Shown here: one piece after another, positions 24,206 through 63,935 of the stretch | How the letters are laid out: each line of letters starts with the position of its first letter | Numbering within the stretch: position 1 is the first letter of the stretch | Origin: Rapana venosa | Taxonomy: Eukaryota > Mollusca > Gastropoda > Neogastropoda > Muricidae | NCBI GenBank assembly: GCA_028751875.1 | Contig: CM054140.1 | Coordinates: forward strand, 57,844,326 to 57,908,325 | Length of the DNA stretch: 64,000 nt | Reading direction: 5' to 3' | Notes under the pieces: model-generated | Seen by the model: the letters and a program-made list of their open reading frames with translations, nothing else | Told to the model about the DNA's origin: nothing | The model's database searches: none | Program-made: the position numbers and the translations under genes

Positions 24206-24579
24206 CCAGCTAAAGATAAGCAACACTGAGCGTGGTTACCACTTGGATGGGTGACTGTTTGCGCGCCTTGGAATCAATAGTCCCCCAGTTCAGCCAGCTG
24301 TAAATGGGTACCTGCCTCTTAAGGGTCAGGGAAGGTAAAGCAGCGAGGGAGAGGAGATGGGCGCCGCCTTCAATATGCTGGCTCCTAGAGAAGCGAGGTC
24401 TCTGATGCCTCGCTCCCCTACGACCACATAAATTATGGGACACCTTTACCGTTACCTAAGGCCTCACCAGCGCATACTGTTGTACAATGGGTCAAACACC
24501 TGCAAATATTTGTTAGCAGATGTGGTATAGCGTATTCAGTAAATAACGTATAGTGTGCTACTACCTTTGAAGCACGAAA

Positions 24580-25140
24580 ACGTCTCATCCAGTGTGTACT
24601 TTCAATCATCACACAGTGGATTCCCAGGTGGGATGACACACTGACATAGTTTTATTGTCCAGGTGGGATGAGCGAGTTAGAGTGCATGTTTTAGGTGACA
24701 CCCCAGGGTGTTACTGGGGAACGCGCAACAATAACATGTATGTTTGTCCGTCGGGTTCGACGATGACCTCCAAAACAGCAGAGGAGGCAGCTGCTGTTTC
24801 GGAAATTAGGCAGAAATGTGATTATAGTGGAGATGCCTTGCCCACAGTACATCCCCACTCTCTCGGCCAAGTGGGCATAAGGACAGTCAGCGTTGGAGAT
24901 GTTCTCCAAAGGCCAACTAGCCCCCAGGGCTGCAGCACATAAGGACTGTGCGAGTCAAGCCTCCTAGTCAGAGAGTCATAGTCGACGACTAAAGCTGTAA
25001 AGTGGACTTCCATGGGAGGGAAAGCCACTGGTCATACAGCCTCTCACTTTGCTGTTGCCCCAAGCGTCAATGGTTTAATCAAGAACTGTGATAAACCCCA
25101 GGCGCTGACGTCGCAACAATAACATACATCTTTGTGACAC
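24580..25140 (+). repeat. repeat E copy, interrupted by an insertion
   Basis: CATCCAGTGTGTACTTTCAA, CCAGGTGGGATGAG and GAACGCGCAACAATAACAT match repeat E elsewhere (28825-29010, 43740-43860, 51000-51500). A 375-bp element interrupts its 3' end. Confidence 0.6.
24737..25111 (+). mobile_element. 375-bp insertion with 14-bp target duplication
   Basis: CGCAACAATAACAT occurs at 24723-24736 and again at 25112-25125. The insert has no ORF of note; it includes GGGTTCGACGATGACC (box B-like) near 24758. A SINE is likely but the family is not recognised. Confidence 0.6.
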
Positions 25141-25394
25141 TGAATAGCGTATGGTAGCGTAGCAAAATGGCTGTCAGAACAGGTTTCTGTTTTCTCCTTT
25201 TGAGAGATATTTAAGTAATGGCAGTTATCTTATTGTAAGCGTCCATGATGTAAGTCTTTATAACATGGTGGCTACATTTTGTGTTGTGTGACCCTTGTGG
25301 TCGGCTTGGCCGTTGACAGGACTGGACAGTGTGCTGGGAGATGTGTGTTGCGCTTGTCGTGCAGCGTTCAGTTCTGCTGCAGTCTGCTGAGGGC

Positions 25395-25690
25395 ATTTGA
25401 GTGGAGTGGAGTGGTGTGGTGGAGTGTGGTGTGGTGTGGTGTGGAGCGTGGTGAGGTGTAGTGTGGTGTTGTGTGGTGGAATGGAGTGGAGTGGAGTGGA
25501 GTGGAGTGGAGTGGTGTGGTGGAATGGAGTAGAGTGGAGTAGAGTAGAGTGGAGTGCCATGGAGTGCAGTGCAGTACAGTACAGCGCAGTGTAGTGTAGT
25601 GTAGTGCAGGGCAATGTAGTGCAGTGCAGTGTAGTGCAGTGCAGTGCAGTGTAGTGCAGTGCAGTGCAGTGCAATGCAGTGTAGCGTATA
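25395..25690. repeat. GTGGA/GTGTA/GTGCA pentanucleotide array
   Basis: About 290 bp of five-base units shifting from GTGGA to GTGCA. It abuts the 3' end of a reverse SINE-C copy, and a shorter GTGCA array (44055-44117) abuts another SINE-C in the same way. Confidence 0.93.
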
Positions 25691-25988
25691 CCACTTTTAG
25701 TCACAGCAGATTTCTCTGGGTGAAATTCAGGCTGCTCTCATTTGGGGGGGTGGGGGAGTGGGAGGGGGGGAGTACATCTCCACAAGAGCAGCGCCACCTA
25801 TTTTAAAAAAATCTCTGTGCCTGTACGTTCACTCGTTTCCCTACAAAACAAACTCTTTTCTACACAATTTCACCAATGATTACCCTTTTGATGCCGTGGG
25901 CATTTTAACATGCGCTAAATGCGTGTTGCACACGGGGACCTCAGCATAGTCTCATCTGAAAGACTATCACCTTGACCGCCACTCAAGG
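25688..25988 (-). mobile_element. SINE-C copy
   Basis: Reverse of the 32536 and 38127 copies: CAGCAGATTTCTCTGGGTGA, AGAGCAGCGCCACCTATTT, TGCGTGTTGCACACGGGGAC, AGTCTCATCTGAAAGACT. The tRNA head is lost. Confidence 0.8.
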
Positions 25989-26045
25989 TAATAATAATTA
26001 ATAATATATGGAATTTATATAGCGCTGAATCTTGTAAAAGGTCTA
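25986..26045 (+). repeat. repeat F copy
   Basis: AATAATATATGGAATTTATA then TAGCGCTGAATCTTGTAAA. Confidence 0.75.
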
Positions 26046-26135
26046 GCGGATAGAGGAAATGTTCCGGCACAAACAGGGATCGAACCCGCACTTCTCGCTT
26101 TGTAGATGACTCAAGACCACCGAGCCAGCTCTTGT

Positions 26136-26235
<100 letters not shown>

Positions 26236-26344
26236 CGAAAGTTTTATTCATTATAGGCCTTGGCCCCTCATGAAGGGGGTGTGTGTATATAGTCAACATT
26301 CCAAAACATGTTAGAGACAGACAGAGAGAGACAGTGAGAGAGAG

Positions 26345-26690
26345 AGATTTTTATTTATTCTTTTATATCGAGGATAATGGAATAAGCACTCGTGTGCTTT
26401 TTTACATCCAGTCCTCGTGTGTATGCGATTTTGTAAATGTTGTCATCTGTTTCCACCGGCGCGCAATGACCTACTCTTCCGAAAAGCGGAACAGGATTTA
26501 ACTTGTGCGCAAGATGTTCTGCATGCGTTCGAACACGGGGCCTCGGTTTATAGTCTCACCCGAAGGACTTTCACATTCTGTTCGATTTTTTGGGTCAAAC
26601 TGGGAAGAAAGGGCTAGGCTGGGAATCGAACCCAGAACCTCAGGGTTGACTTGTTGGTAGGCGAACGTTTTAACCATCCTGAGAAAGGAG
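26345..26690 (-). mobile_element. SINE-A copy, near full length
   Basis: Starts at the tail (TTTTATATCGAGGATAATGG), continues through the body (GGAACAGGATTTAACTTGTG, GTTTATAGTCTCACCCGAAG), and ends at a tRNA-like head with box B as GGGAATCGAACCCAG. Confidence 0.9.
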
Positions 26691-40578
<13,888 letters not shown>

Positions 40579-40870
40579 GATGGTAGCAGAGGTGGCGACT
40601 TGCAACAGCGGACGGACGGAAGCACGGGCCTTTGGGAGGAGATGGTCTTCAAACTCCCGACGATGGTAAAGGTGTCTGCCTGCCCGATGGAGCTTCTGCC
40701 GCCGTTTGTGCTGTGTCAGTCTCCCAGGGTTACCAGAACGACGTAAGCTGATTTTGACCAATGGTTGCTGTTCCTGCCCCGTGACGTCATGAAAATCCAA
40801 AGTTTGCGTCATCTTGATTATGACGTAGTTTAGTTTTGACGCGCTCAGTTGGTTTGACGTCAAAAACTTG
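40579..40870 (-). promoter_or_regulatory. alpha-tubulin 5' UTR and proximal promoter with CRE-like sites
   Basis: Upstream of the start codon (higher coordinates) are two perfect TGACGTCA octamers at 40782-40789 and 40855-40862. There is a TGACGT half site at 40821-40826, and further TGCGTCAT- and GACGTAAG-like matches. A CCAAT-type pentamer is near 40758. No clear TATA box was found. TGACGTCA is the palindromic cAMP-response element bound by CREB/ATF-type bZIP factors. The transcription start cannot be placed, so some of these sites could lie in the 5' UTR. Confidence 0.5.
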
Positions 40871-41318
40871 TCTTCTAAAGCTGACTGAACGGAATCGAAA
40901 TTGTAGACTTTGCAATTTTTCGTTTACACGTGCTCCTGTTCTGTCTGGATAGGCGAAGTCTGCAGTCTGTCGCAGTGACCCCGCATGTCCCTGCAGTCTT
41001 TTCTAACTGGAGCTCTACTAGGCTGGGCCACGTCTGGTGTCTTGTCTCAGAGAGGTATATTATGATTCAATAATGATGATTTGTAACAGGTTGAACATGC
41101 TGTAGATGACGAGATCTTTAGGTCTGGTGACTTAGAGTAGTTTTATGACATTGAGGGTTTTTTGGTTTTTGCAGCAATCATTGGAATGAGTATGTAAACC
41201 TATCCCAGTATAGAACAGGTTCCGTCTCCGCTTCACTTTCGAGGCCTTAATATGTTAAGTATGAAAACTCATCCCTGAAATTCCTCATGGGAACAAAACG
41301 CCAAGAAGACAATGTTGC
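40871..41318. other. no gene seen (upstream of tubulin)
   Basis: No divergent gene start could be supported. Confidence 0.35.
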
Positions 41319-41319
41319 T

Positions 41320-41625
41320 TTAAAGAGGTAAAGGCGGGACATACCCTATAAGGTCGTAGGGGAGCGAGGAGTCAGAGACCTCAACTTCTCCAGGGACCAG
41401 CATATTGAGGGCGGGGGCGCCCATCTCCTCTCCCTCGCTGCTTTACCTTCCCTGACCCTAAAGAGGGCAGGTACCCATTTACAGATGGGTGAACCGGGGG
41501 ACTGTACTGAAGCCAAGGCGCGCAAACCGTCACCCATTCAAGTGGTAACCACCACGCTCGATGCTGCTTAACTTGGCTGGGGGGAAAGCGAGTGCTCCGA
41601 CCACTGAGCTATCCCGTTCCCCATT
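41320..41625 (-). mobile_element. SINE-D copy, full length
   Basis: AGGTAAAGGCGGGACATACC tail, GGGCAGGTACCCATTTACAG, TCAAGTGGTAACCACCACGC, and a head ending CCACTGAGCTATCCCG. Confidence 0.9.
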
Positions 41626-41739
41626 GCTTTAGGTTAGGCTGAATCATTCTACATTGAATTTCGGGCGGTGAACTTGTTCAGAAATCGCGACACTTTAATC
41701 ATACAGACCAAACTGTGTGCCTTTAAATGTGACAAATAT

Positions 41740-41855
41740 TCCCGAAGTCGGAATGCGGCTACCTTAATGGTGGGTAAAAATAACGGTCGCATACGCAAAA
41801 TCTAACCTTTGGTGAACCTCGGGGCTCTAGCTGAGGAACAAAACAAAAACATTTG
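41740..41855 (+). mobile_element. SINE-B tail
   Basis: CCGAAGTCGGAATGCGGCTA, GTCGCATACGCAAAATCTAA, GAACCTCGGGGCTCTAGCTG, then an A run. Confidence 0.75.
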
Positions 41856-42523
41856 TGACAAAGAAATTTTGGGGTGAATGTTGTCGTTGCTCATTCTCCA
41901 GCTTAAACGCCTTGAGGGAGTGTGTGTGTTTGTGTGTGTGTGATATCTTCAGTTTAACGTCTATTCGCATTTAGCAATTTTAGACGGGAAAAATCTAACA
42001 AGAAAAAGCAAACGAACTGAAAAATGTCAGATAACAGTACTGAATAAAAACCAACTTTAACATACTACAAAAACTGAGGTATCGGACTTTTTATCAACCC
42101 TAACACAATGTCCAACAGTAACGATGGTTCAGACAGAATCTGATCCATTGAGAAACTAGGTACAGCAGGTAAAAATGCTTTTAAATGTCCACAACCAAAA
42201 ATAGCATAACTTGGAGATCTTCTCCCCACAAATGCAGTTTAAATCTTTCACGTATTTTGTCCTGAAAGCGTTTAGCTTAAACCTGTACATGAGGGATAAC
42301 GTATTTCTGCGATTATACCAACCACAGACTTTGTTAGAAATAAAAGCATTTTGAAAATCAATCCCATTGCTTGTACAGCTATTGCCATACTCATTTATCT
42401 TCTTTCTGAAATGCTTCCAGCAAGCATTTTGTATGTGTATCCCTCATGCAGAGATAAGGCAACATTTATTTCACAGGAAGCATTTTTATACCTCGCTCCA
42501 TATTTTGCAAGGCTGTCAACTTG

Positions 42524-42554
<31 letters not shown>

Positions 42555-42780
42555 AGGGGAGGGAGGGGGGGAAGGAAGGGGCATAACGTGTACACTACCT
42601 CGGGATCACTGTGAGATTGTAGTTTACACCTTGGATGAGAACGTTTGTTCCCATACTCCGACTTCAGAGATTTTTTTTTTAAATCTCCTTTTCAATTAAA
42701 AGAGAATACAAGGAGGTAAGTTGTGCTAAGAGTTTGTCAAAACTAAAGATAACTTCAACATTTCACAGAATTGTCACTTC
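41856..42780. other. no gene seen
   Basis: AT-rich with a TG run at 42530-42554. Possible remains of a LINE 3' end (GTATCCCTCATGCAGAGATA) but nothing firm. Confidence 0.35.
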
Positions 42781-43035
42781 ACCTCTCACCTATCCCGTAG
42801 TCCCGTGGACCGTGGCGGCACCAATGAAGATTTTGCAACCAGCTTCCTCCACTCCCCGCGGTCCTCTGCTTTCCGTAGCAAATCGTTCCACGCAAGGCTA
42901 CCAGTCCACTCTCTGATGTTGTCTTCCCATCGTTTGTCTATGTCTGCCTCTTCTTCATCTCCCTCCTTGTACTGTTCCCTGTAGGACAAGTCTTGGCCAG
43001 TCCAGATGTTGGTGTGCGCTTTAGTTCGCGGTTTT
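42780..43035 (-). pseudogene. LINE 3' end (RT C-terminus) fragment
   Basis: The minus frame keeps KRWEDNIREWTGS and RGEWRKLVAKSS then PPRSTGLRDR, the same C-terminus as at 54400-54600 and 58041-58200. It ends in the family's GACTACGGGATAG. Confidence 0.8.
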
Positions 43036-43079
43036 TTCCCACTGAAGTCAGGAGCTCTTCATATGGTCCGATGGGGTTC

Positions 43080-43205
43080 AAAGTATATTACCATGTAGAC
43101 CTTGGGGCTAAGCTGACATCAATAACTGACAAAAGCTGGTAATAGTCTGGGACAGGGAGTGGAATAAAACCGTTCAACCTGCTGCATCAGTTCAATGAAA
43201 GAAAC
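43080..43205 (-). repeat. repeat I copy
   Basis: GACCTTGGGGCTAAGCTGAC, ATCAATAACTGACAAAAGCT, GGGACAGGGAGTGGAA; compare 8880-8975. Confidence 0.5.
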
Positions 43206-43261
43206 CCCGTAAACACGCTTCAGTAAATTCTTTTCCACATCAGTCAAATGCCATTAAACAC

Positions 43262-43345
43262 GCACACACACACACGCACGCACGCACACACACACACCAC
43301 GCACGCACGCACGCACACACACATAACACACACACACATTTAATA
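43262..43345. repeat. CA/CGCA microsatellite
   Basis: (AC)n with GCAC interruptions. Confidence 0.93.
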
Positions 43346-43739
43346 AAAGGCCCGATAAAGGTGAACCTTTAAAATAAAAAAACGATAGAAGGGAAACAAC
43401 AACCGCCGTTCTACGCATCGGGCTTATGCTTATTGTTTCCCTTTAACTGCCACCCGTATCATTATGATCCAGTTGCAATACTACCCCTTCAAACTTTTAA
43501 TCCCTAAATCGGAAATCTCCGCTGGGACGTAGACATAATCTCAACAACAACAATCCCGTTCAAAGAAAAGCTGTGATACATTTTCTGATGTATTGTGCAA
43601 AATGTCAGATTGATCCTATCCTACATCCACGAAGCGTGGCCAAGATTTGAACCCAGGATCAGAACTATCTGAATTAGGAAGAGCCCCATTGCCTTAATCT
43701 CTCCACTCATGCGTTCTCCTTTGAAAGAGTAAAAAAAAA

Positions 43740-43856
43740 ATCCTCTGATGGCTGAGTATGGTTGCCTATATGGCGAGGTACTTAAAAACGATCATACACG
43801 CAAACTTATTCAGTGTGCAATTTTAATCTCACAGTAATTTCTAGGTGTGATTTTTA
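43740..43856 (+). repeat. repeat E copy
   Basis: CCTCTGATGGCTGAGTATGG, CTATATGGCGAGGTACTT, ATCTCACAGTAATTTCTAGG. Confidence 0.6.
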
Positions 43857-43857
43857 A

Positions 43858-44058
43858 ATTTTTCTTTTATATCGAGGATAATGGAATAAGCACTTGTGTG
43901 CTTTGTTACATCCAGTCCCCGTGTGTATGCGGTTTTAGTTAATTTTGTCACCTGTTCTCATCGGCACAAAATGGCCTACTCTTTCGAAAAGCGGAACAGG
44001 ATTTAACCTGTGTGCAAGATGTTCTGCGTGCGTTCACACACGGGGCCTCAGTTTATAG
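43858..44058 (-). mobile_element. SINE-A fragment
   Basis: TTATATCGAGGATAATGGAA through GGCCTCAGTTTATAG, cut by a GTGTA/GTGCA array. Confidence 0.85.
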
Positions 44059-44400
44059 TAGTGTAGTGTAGTGCAGTGCAGTGCAGTGCAGTGCAGTGCA
44101 GTTCAGTGTAGTGTAGTGAAATTCCGGCTGACTCTCCTATGGGAAGAGTGCGTCGCCACAAGAGCAGCGCCATCCTTTCGTCTTTGTTTCTCTTCTTCTT
44201 CTTACTTTTTCAGTCTGCATATGTATCCGTTTCCTTATCAGTGTAGTCTTTTTTTTTCCTAAGGAATGTTGCCAGGGACAGCTCTCTTTTTGCCGTGATT
44301 TCTTTTACGTTCGCTGAATGCGTGTTGCGTACAGATACTCGGTTTATTGTTTCATCCGTGAGACAAGCACCCAGACCACTACTCAAGGTCTAGTGGATGG
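44055..44400 (-). mobile_element. SINE-C copy with pentanucleotide tail
   Basis: GTGCA array 44058-44117, then AAATTCCGGCTGACTCTCC, CACAAGAGCAGCGCCATCC, TGTTGCCAGGGACAGCTCT and TTTATTGTTTCATCCGTGAG. Confidence 0.8.
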
Positions 44401-45142
44401 GGGGAAAGCTGGGGCTGAAATGAAGGTTAGATCAAGGCCAAACTGGAAAAAAATAAAAACATCAGCATGTGACTTTTAACCAGTGTATTTATTCCTTGAA
44501 AAAGTTGTAATACCTCTGATACTTGCCCACACACCACGTACGACTATCACCTATAATGCATGCATAATAAGAAGTGAAAAAACAACAAATGAATAAAAAG
44601 ATAAGTATATATATATTTGATATACAATTCATTAATAGATAGGAAACAGACAATTGCTATATGTTTTTTGTTTTTGTTTTTTGGTTGTTTTGTTTTTACA
44701 CAAGAAATGAATTAACAGGAACGGTATATATATTTGATGTACAATTCATTACTATACAGGAAAAATACAATTGCTATAAGCTTTTTTCTGGTTGTTGGGT
44801 TTTTTTCCACAGAGAAGAAAGAAAAAAAAAATATATATATATATAACAGAGTTGTATACCTGGTGTGCAATTTACCGGTACAAAATATAAAGACTGTAAT
44901 ATGTATCATATAGACATATATATTTTTTCTTTTTAATTTTAAAAATATCACATAGTTGACATTAAAGTCTAAACATGTTTTGAGTCAAACCTGTCAAAGT
45001 CAAAGTCAAATTTTTATATGTGTTGGTTTGTGAGTGTGCAGTATCACAAACAAACATTAAAACAAATAAGAGACCTCCTCCTCCACCCCCTCCTTACCCT
45101 CCGCCCATCCCCTTTCAAAAAAATCGTTTCAGTTTATTGGCA

Positions 45143-45144
<2 letters not shown>
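44401..45144. other. no gene seen
   Basis: AT-rich; a phrase near 44600-44660 (TATATATTTGATATACAATTC) is repeated at about 44725 and weakly at 44855, giving a diverged tandem of roughly 120 bp. Confidence 0.45.
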
Positions 45145-45145
<1 letters not shown>

Positions 45146-45177
<32 letters not shown>

Positions 45178-45228
45178 GGAACTTATATAGCGCTATATCT
45201 TGCAAAGACAAATCAAAGCGCATGCAAC
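45146..45228 (+). repeat. repeat F copy
   Basis: (AAT)n then GGAACTTATATAGCGCTATA and CAAATCAAAGCGCATG. Confidence 0.8.
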
Positions 45229-45289
45229 AAAAACAAAAATGCTAAAGCATGCAAAAATAGAAATCCATGCTTCACAACAATACATACAA

Positions 45290-45608
45290 CAAACAACACA
45301 CAAAACACAACAAACACAACACAAACACAACACACACAACACACACACACACACACACACAAAAACACACACTCTACACACACAACACACACAACACAAA
45401 ACACACACACAACACAAAACACACACACTCTCACACAACACAACACAAAAAACACACACCACACCAACACACAAAATACACACACAACACAAACACAAAA
45501 ACACACACACACACAACACAAAAACACACACAACGCAACACACAACACAATGCAACACACCACAACACACTTTCTCTCTCTCACACACACACAACACAAA
45601 CACACACA

Positions 45609-45639
<31 letters not shown>

Positions 45640-45668
45640 CACAACACACACACAAAACACACACTCAG
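45290..45668. repeat. CA/ACAAC simple-sequence block
   Basis: About 380 bp of (AC)n and AACAC units, with a short CT stretch. Confidence 0.95.
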
Positions 45669-45744
45669 ACGTTCATTGAAAACGACAACAACAGCAACGC
45701 CTACCCACTTTCTCTTCTTCTTTTTTAAATGGATGGCCTGGAAA

Positions 45745-45818
45745 AGAAAATCAAATTTATTGCTCATTCAATGTCGATCTACCATCTGCCATCAAAAATA
45801 TAAATTGACTGCAGCCCC

Positions 45819-45840
<22 letters not shown>
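45745..45840 (+). mobile_element. possible LINE 3' end plus poly-C run
   Basis: TTTATTGCTCATTCAATGTC, TACCATCTGCC and AAATATAAATTGACTG resemble the 3' end at 4760-4810. A 25-base C run (45815-45839) follows. Confidence 0.5.
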
Positions 45841-45849
<9 letters not shown>

Positions 45850-46121
45850 GCCCAAACCCCCCAAAAACATATAACAAAAAACAACAACAATCAGCATAAG
45901 AAATTGGCAATATTATTGTACCTTTCCGTCCATCACAAACCGACACTGGTAATAAAACGTCCCTGGGAAACTTTTTTTCCCCACTGATTAATATAATTAT
46001 ACTGGTTATTAGCAATCCGGGTGTAATATCCATCAATTAATGAATCAGTCAATTGATGCATCTTCAGTGAAAAGAGAAAATTACATCAGTTAGTGAATGA
46101 AGCAATGAAATGGTAAAAGTA

Positions 46122-46640
<519 letters not shown>

Positions 46641-46663
46641 GTTCACTGCAAGCGATATTAGTG

Positions 46664-47315
46664 TGTGTTTCTTCTTCTTTTTCTTCTTCATCTTCTTCTC
46701 CTCCTCCTCCTTCCTCCTCCTTCTTCTTCTTCCTCCTCCCCCTTCTTCCTCCTCCTCCTGATCCTTCTTCTTCCTCCTCCTTCTTCTTCCTCCTCCTCCT
46801 TCCTCCTCTTCCTACTTCTTCTTCCTCCTCTTCCTACTTCTTCTTCCTTCTCCTCCTGATCCTTCTTCTTCCTCCTGATTCTTCCTCCTCCTCCTGATCT
46901 TTCTTCCTCCTCCTTCTTCCTCTCTCTCCTCCTGATCTTTCTTCCTCCTTCTTCTTCTCTCTCCTCCTTCTTCTTGATCCTCCTTCTTCTTCTTCCCGCC
47001 TCCTCGTTCTTCTTCTTCCTCCTTTTTCTTCCTCCTCCTCCTGATCTTTCTTCCTCCTCCTCCTCCTATCCTTCTTCTTCCTCCTTTTTCTTCCTCCTCC
47101 TCCTGATCTTTCTTCCTCCTCCTCCTCCCTATCCTTCTTCTTCCTCCTTTTTCTTCCTCCTCCTCCTGATCTTTCTTCCTCCTCCTCCTCCCTATCCTTC
47201 TTCTTCCTCCTCCTCCTGATCTTCCTTCTTCCTCCTGATCTTCCTTCTTCCTCCTCCTCCTTCTTCCTACTCCTCCTCTTTCCTCCTCCTTCTTCTCTTC
47301 CCTTCTTAGATCCCA
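46664..47315. repeat. polypyrimidine CTT/CTC tract, about 650 bp
   Basis: Almost pure C and T on plus, with TCCTCCTCCTGATCTTTCTT-type units repeated about every 55-60 bp near 47030-47220. Mirror-like polypyrimidine DNA can form triplex structures. Confidence 0.95.
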
Positions 47316-47864
47316 GTTACCTGATTTAGTTGGAGTGCCTTAATTTCATCACAGCGGTAACTGTTCATAAAACATCACAACTGTCAAATAAAAACAACAA
47401 CAACAACAAAACAAACAAACAAAGAAAACCCCAACCCCCAAAAAAGTATAAAAAAGAATGCGTACTCCATTACCTTTTTAATATAAAATCCGTTCGTTAT
47501 TACCTTATTCATTTGTTTATTAACCGTTTTGTTCTATTGTTAACGAGCTCTCACTGATTTCCTTCATATTTCTTTGCCCGCCCATTTTGTTTTACTTTCA
47601 CGGAGTCTTATTATAGAACTTTCGTGAAATAATTATTGTACTTTCACACAAATGTGTGTCTCTTTGTGGACGTAAGCTGAATGAGTTTGATATGATTATC
47701 ATGCTTTAGGTGTGCTTGGTTTTTGCACTCTGGATTTAACAATCTGCGTTTCAGGACTTTGAGATAGGCTAGATACACTTTGTTGTAAGGGTGTTTTTGT
47801 TTTTCTCTGTCATTATGATCTTTTAATGTCTTCAATGCAGTCTTATTACACGACTTCGACGTAA
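47316..47864. other. no gene seen (3' flank of the synthetase-like gene)
   Basis: AT-rich, with the candidate polyadenylation hexamers. Confidence 0.4.
47822..47827 (-). promoter_or_regulatory. possible polyadenylation signal (ATTAAA) for the glutamine synthetase-like gene
   Basis: ATTAAA on the minus strand about 615 nt past the stop; an AATAAA follows at 47516-47521. Either would place the 46-bp minisatellite (47865-48415) inside the 3' UTR. Supported by position only. Confidence 0.25.
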
Positions 47865-48418
47865 ATATTCACACTCAGTTAAACTGGTTCCATGCCTTAA
47901 CAGACGTGAATACTCACACTCAGTTAAACTGGTTTCATGTCTTAAAGAGACGTAAACATTCACACTCAGTTAAACTGGTTTCATGTCTTAAACAGACGTG
48001 ACTACTCACACTCAGTTAAACTGGTTTCATGTCTTAAAGAGACGTAAACATTCACACTCAGTTAAACTGGTTTCATGTCCTAAACTGACGTAACTACTCA
48101 CACTCAGTTGAACTGGTTCCATGTCTTAAAGAGACGTACACGTTCACACTCAGTTAAACTGGTTCCATGCCTTAAACAGACGTGAACATTCACACTCAGT
48201 TAAACTGGTTCCATGTCTTAAACAGACGTAAACACTCACACTCAGTTTCACGCCTTAATGAAACGATCTCATCAACTCTTACTGCTCACATTGGTTTTTC
48301 TTCAAGTTGTCGTCTTAAACAATCTCCCTTACACTCAGTTAAGCTGGTTCCATGTCTTAAACAGACGTGAATACTCACGCTCAGTTAAACTGGTTCCATG
48401 TCTTAAACAGACGTAAAA
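47865..48418. repeat. 46-bp minisatellite, about 11 copies
   Basis: The unit reads CACACTCAGTTAAACTGGTT then CCATGTCTTAAACAGACGT and a short AT linker. CAGTTAAACTG is a perfect 11-base palindrome around a central A. The array ends about 20 bases from the synthetase-like stop codon, so it probably lies in the 3' UTR. Confidence 0.95.
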
Positions 48419-48439
48419 TGTACATGCTTTTAGACTCCT

Positions 48440-63113
<14,674 letters not shown>

Positions 63114-63174
63114 CTGCAAATCAGTTAAGTCTTTTTGTTTCAAAGAAGAAGAAGAAGAAGATTAAACATATATA

Positions 63175-63462
63175 AGGTAAAGGTGTCCCTTAACCTATGT
63201 GGTCGTAGGGGAGTGAGGCATCAAAGACCTCAGTTTCTCCAGGGGCCGGCATATTGAGGGCGGCGCCCATCTCCTCTCCCTCGCTGCTTTACCTTCCCTG
63301 ACCCTAAAGAGGCAGGTACTCACAGCTGGGTGAATGGGGGACTGTACTGAAGCCAAGGCGCGCAAACGGTCACCCATCCAAGTGGTAACCACGCTTGATG
63401 CTGCCTAACATTGGTTTCGGGAAAGCGCGTTCTCTTACCACTGAGCTATCCCGTCCTCATAT
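63175..63462 (-). mobile_element. SINE-D copy, full length
   Basis: AAGGTAAAGGTGTCCCTTAA tail, CATCTCCTCTCCCTCGCTGC, CACCCATCCAAGTGGTAACC (5S box C-like), and head CCACTGAGCTATCCCGTCC. Confidence 0.92.
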
Positions 63463-63862
63463 ATGTCAGTGTGTGTACAGTCAGTCAGTTAGTTTGCTTG
63501 GTAGTAAGTTTGGTCATTCGTTTGTTCTTGCGTTCGTCAGTAAGTTCTCTCCATCAACAGCCCGAACATCTTAACTTAATTAAGATTTGTTTCCACGTTT
63601 AAATTTTGTTCTGTAATAAACTTTTCAATGAGCTGACGTGGCGGGTTTTTTTTTTTAAAATAACTATTCTTTTCAAGTTTCAAGTTGTCCTGTAACCGAC
63701 TTTGTACGGACAAACAAACAAAAAAAGAAAGAACGGATAATTTTACAATTACCATCATCTAGAGTCTTTAGTTAAAGAAGAGTGGATACCTTAACAATAT
63801 TGTAGATCACCTTGAATCTAAAACAGTCCTTAACAATATTGTAGATCACCTTGAATCTAAAA
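63463..63862. other. no exon seen; one exact 41-bp duplication
   Basis: TTAACAATATTGTAGATCAC with 20 or so further bases occurs twice in tandem at about 63790-63870. Confidence 0.6.
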
Positions 63863-63902
63863 CAGTCTCCTCTCTCTCTCCCTCTTTCTCCCTCCCTCTC
63901 TC

Positions 63903-63935
<33 letters not shown>

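Larger units (their letters stand above)
22480..24470 (+). mobile_element. SINE-D copy split by a LINE
   Basis: The head GGATAGCTCAGTGGTCAGAG lies at 22484-22517. The rest of the same SINE (CCCAGCTAAAGATAAGCAAC, TACCACTTGGATGGGTGACT, AGCGAGGGAGAGGAGATGGG, ending GACACCTTTACCGTTACC) resumes at 24203. The interval is a minus-strand LINE. Short CCTTACC strings at 22516-22522 and 24198-24204 may be a target duplication. Confidence 0.8.

Noticed and set aside
25211..25704. Thr/Leu/His-rich ORFs of up to 148 codons
   Set aside because: Result of the GTGGA/GTGCA array; five-base units keep all frames open.
45193..45767. Cys/Val-rich and Thr/His-rich ORFs in CA/TG blocks (also at 37195-38011, 46064-46897, 5134-5338)
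   Set aside because: Pure translations of dinucleotide repeats; no splice sites, codon structure or domain.
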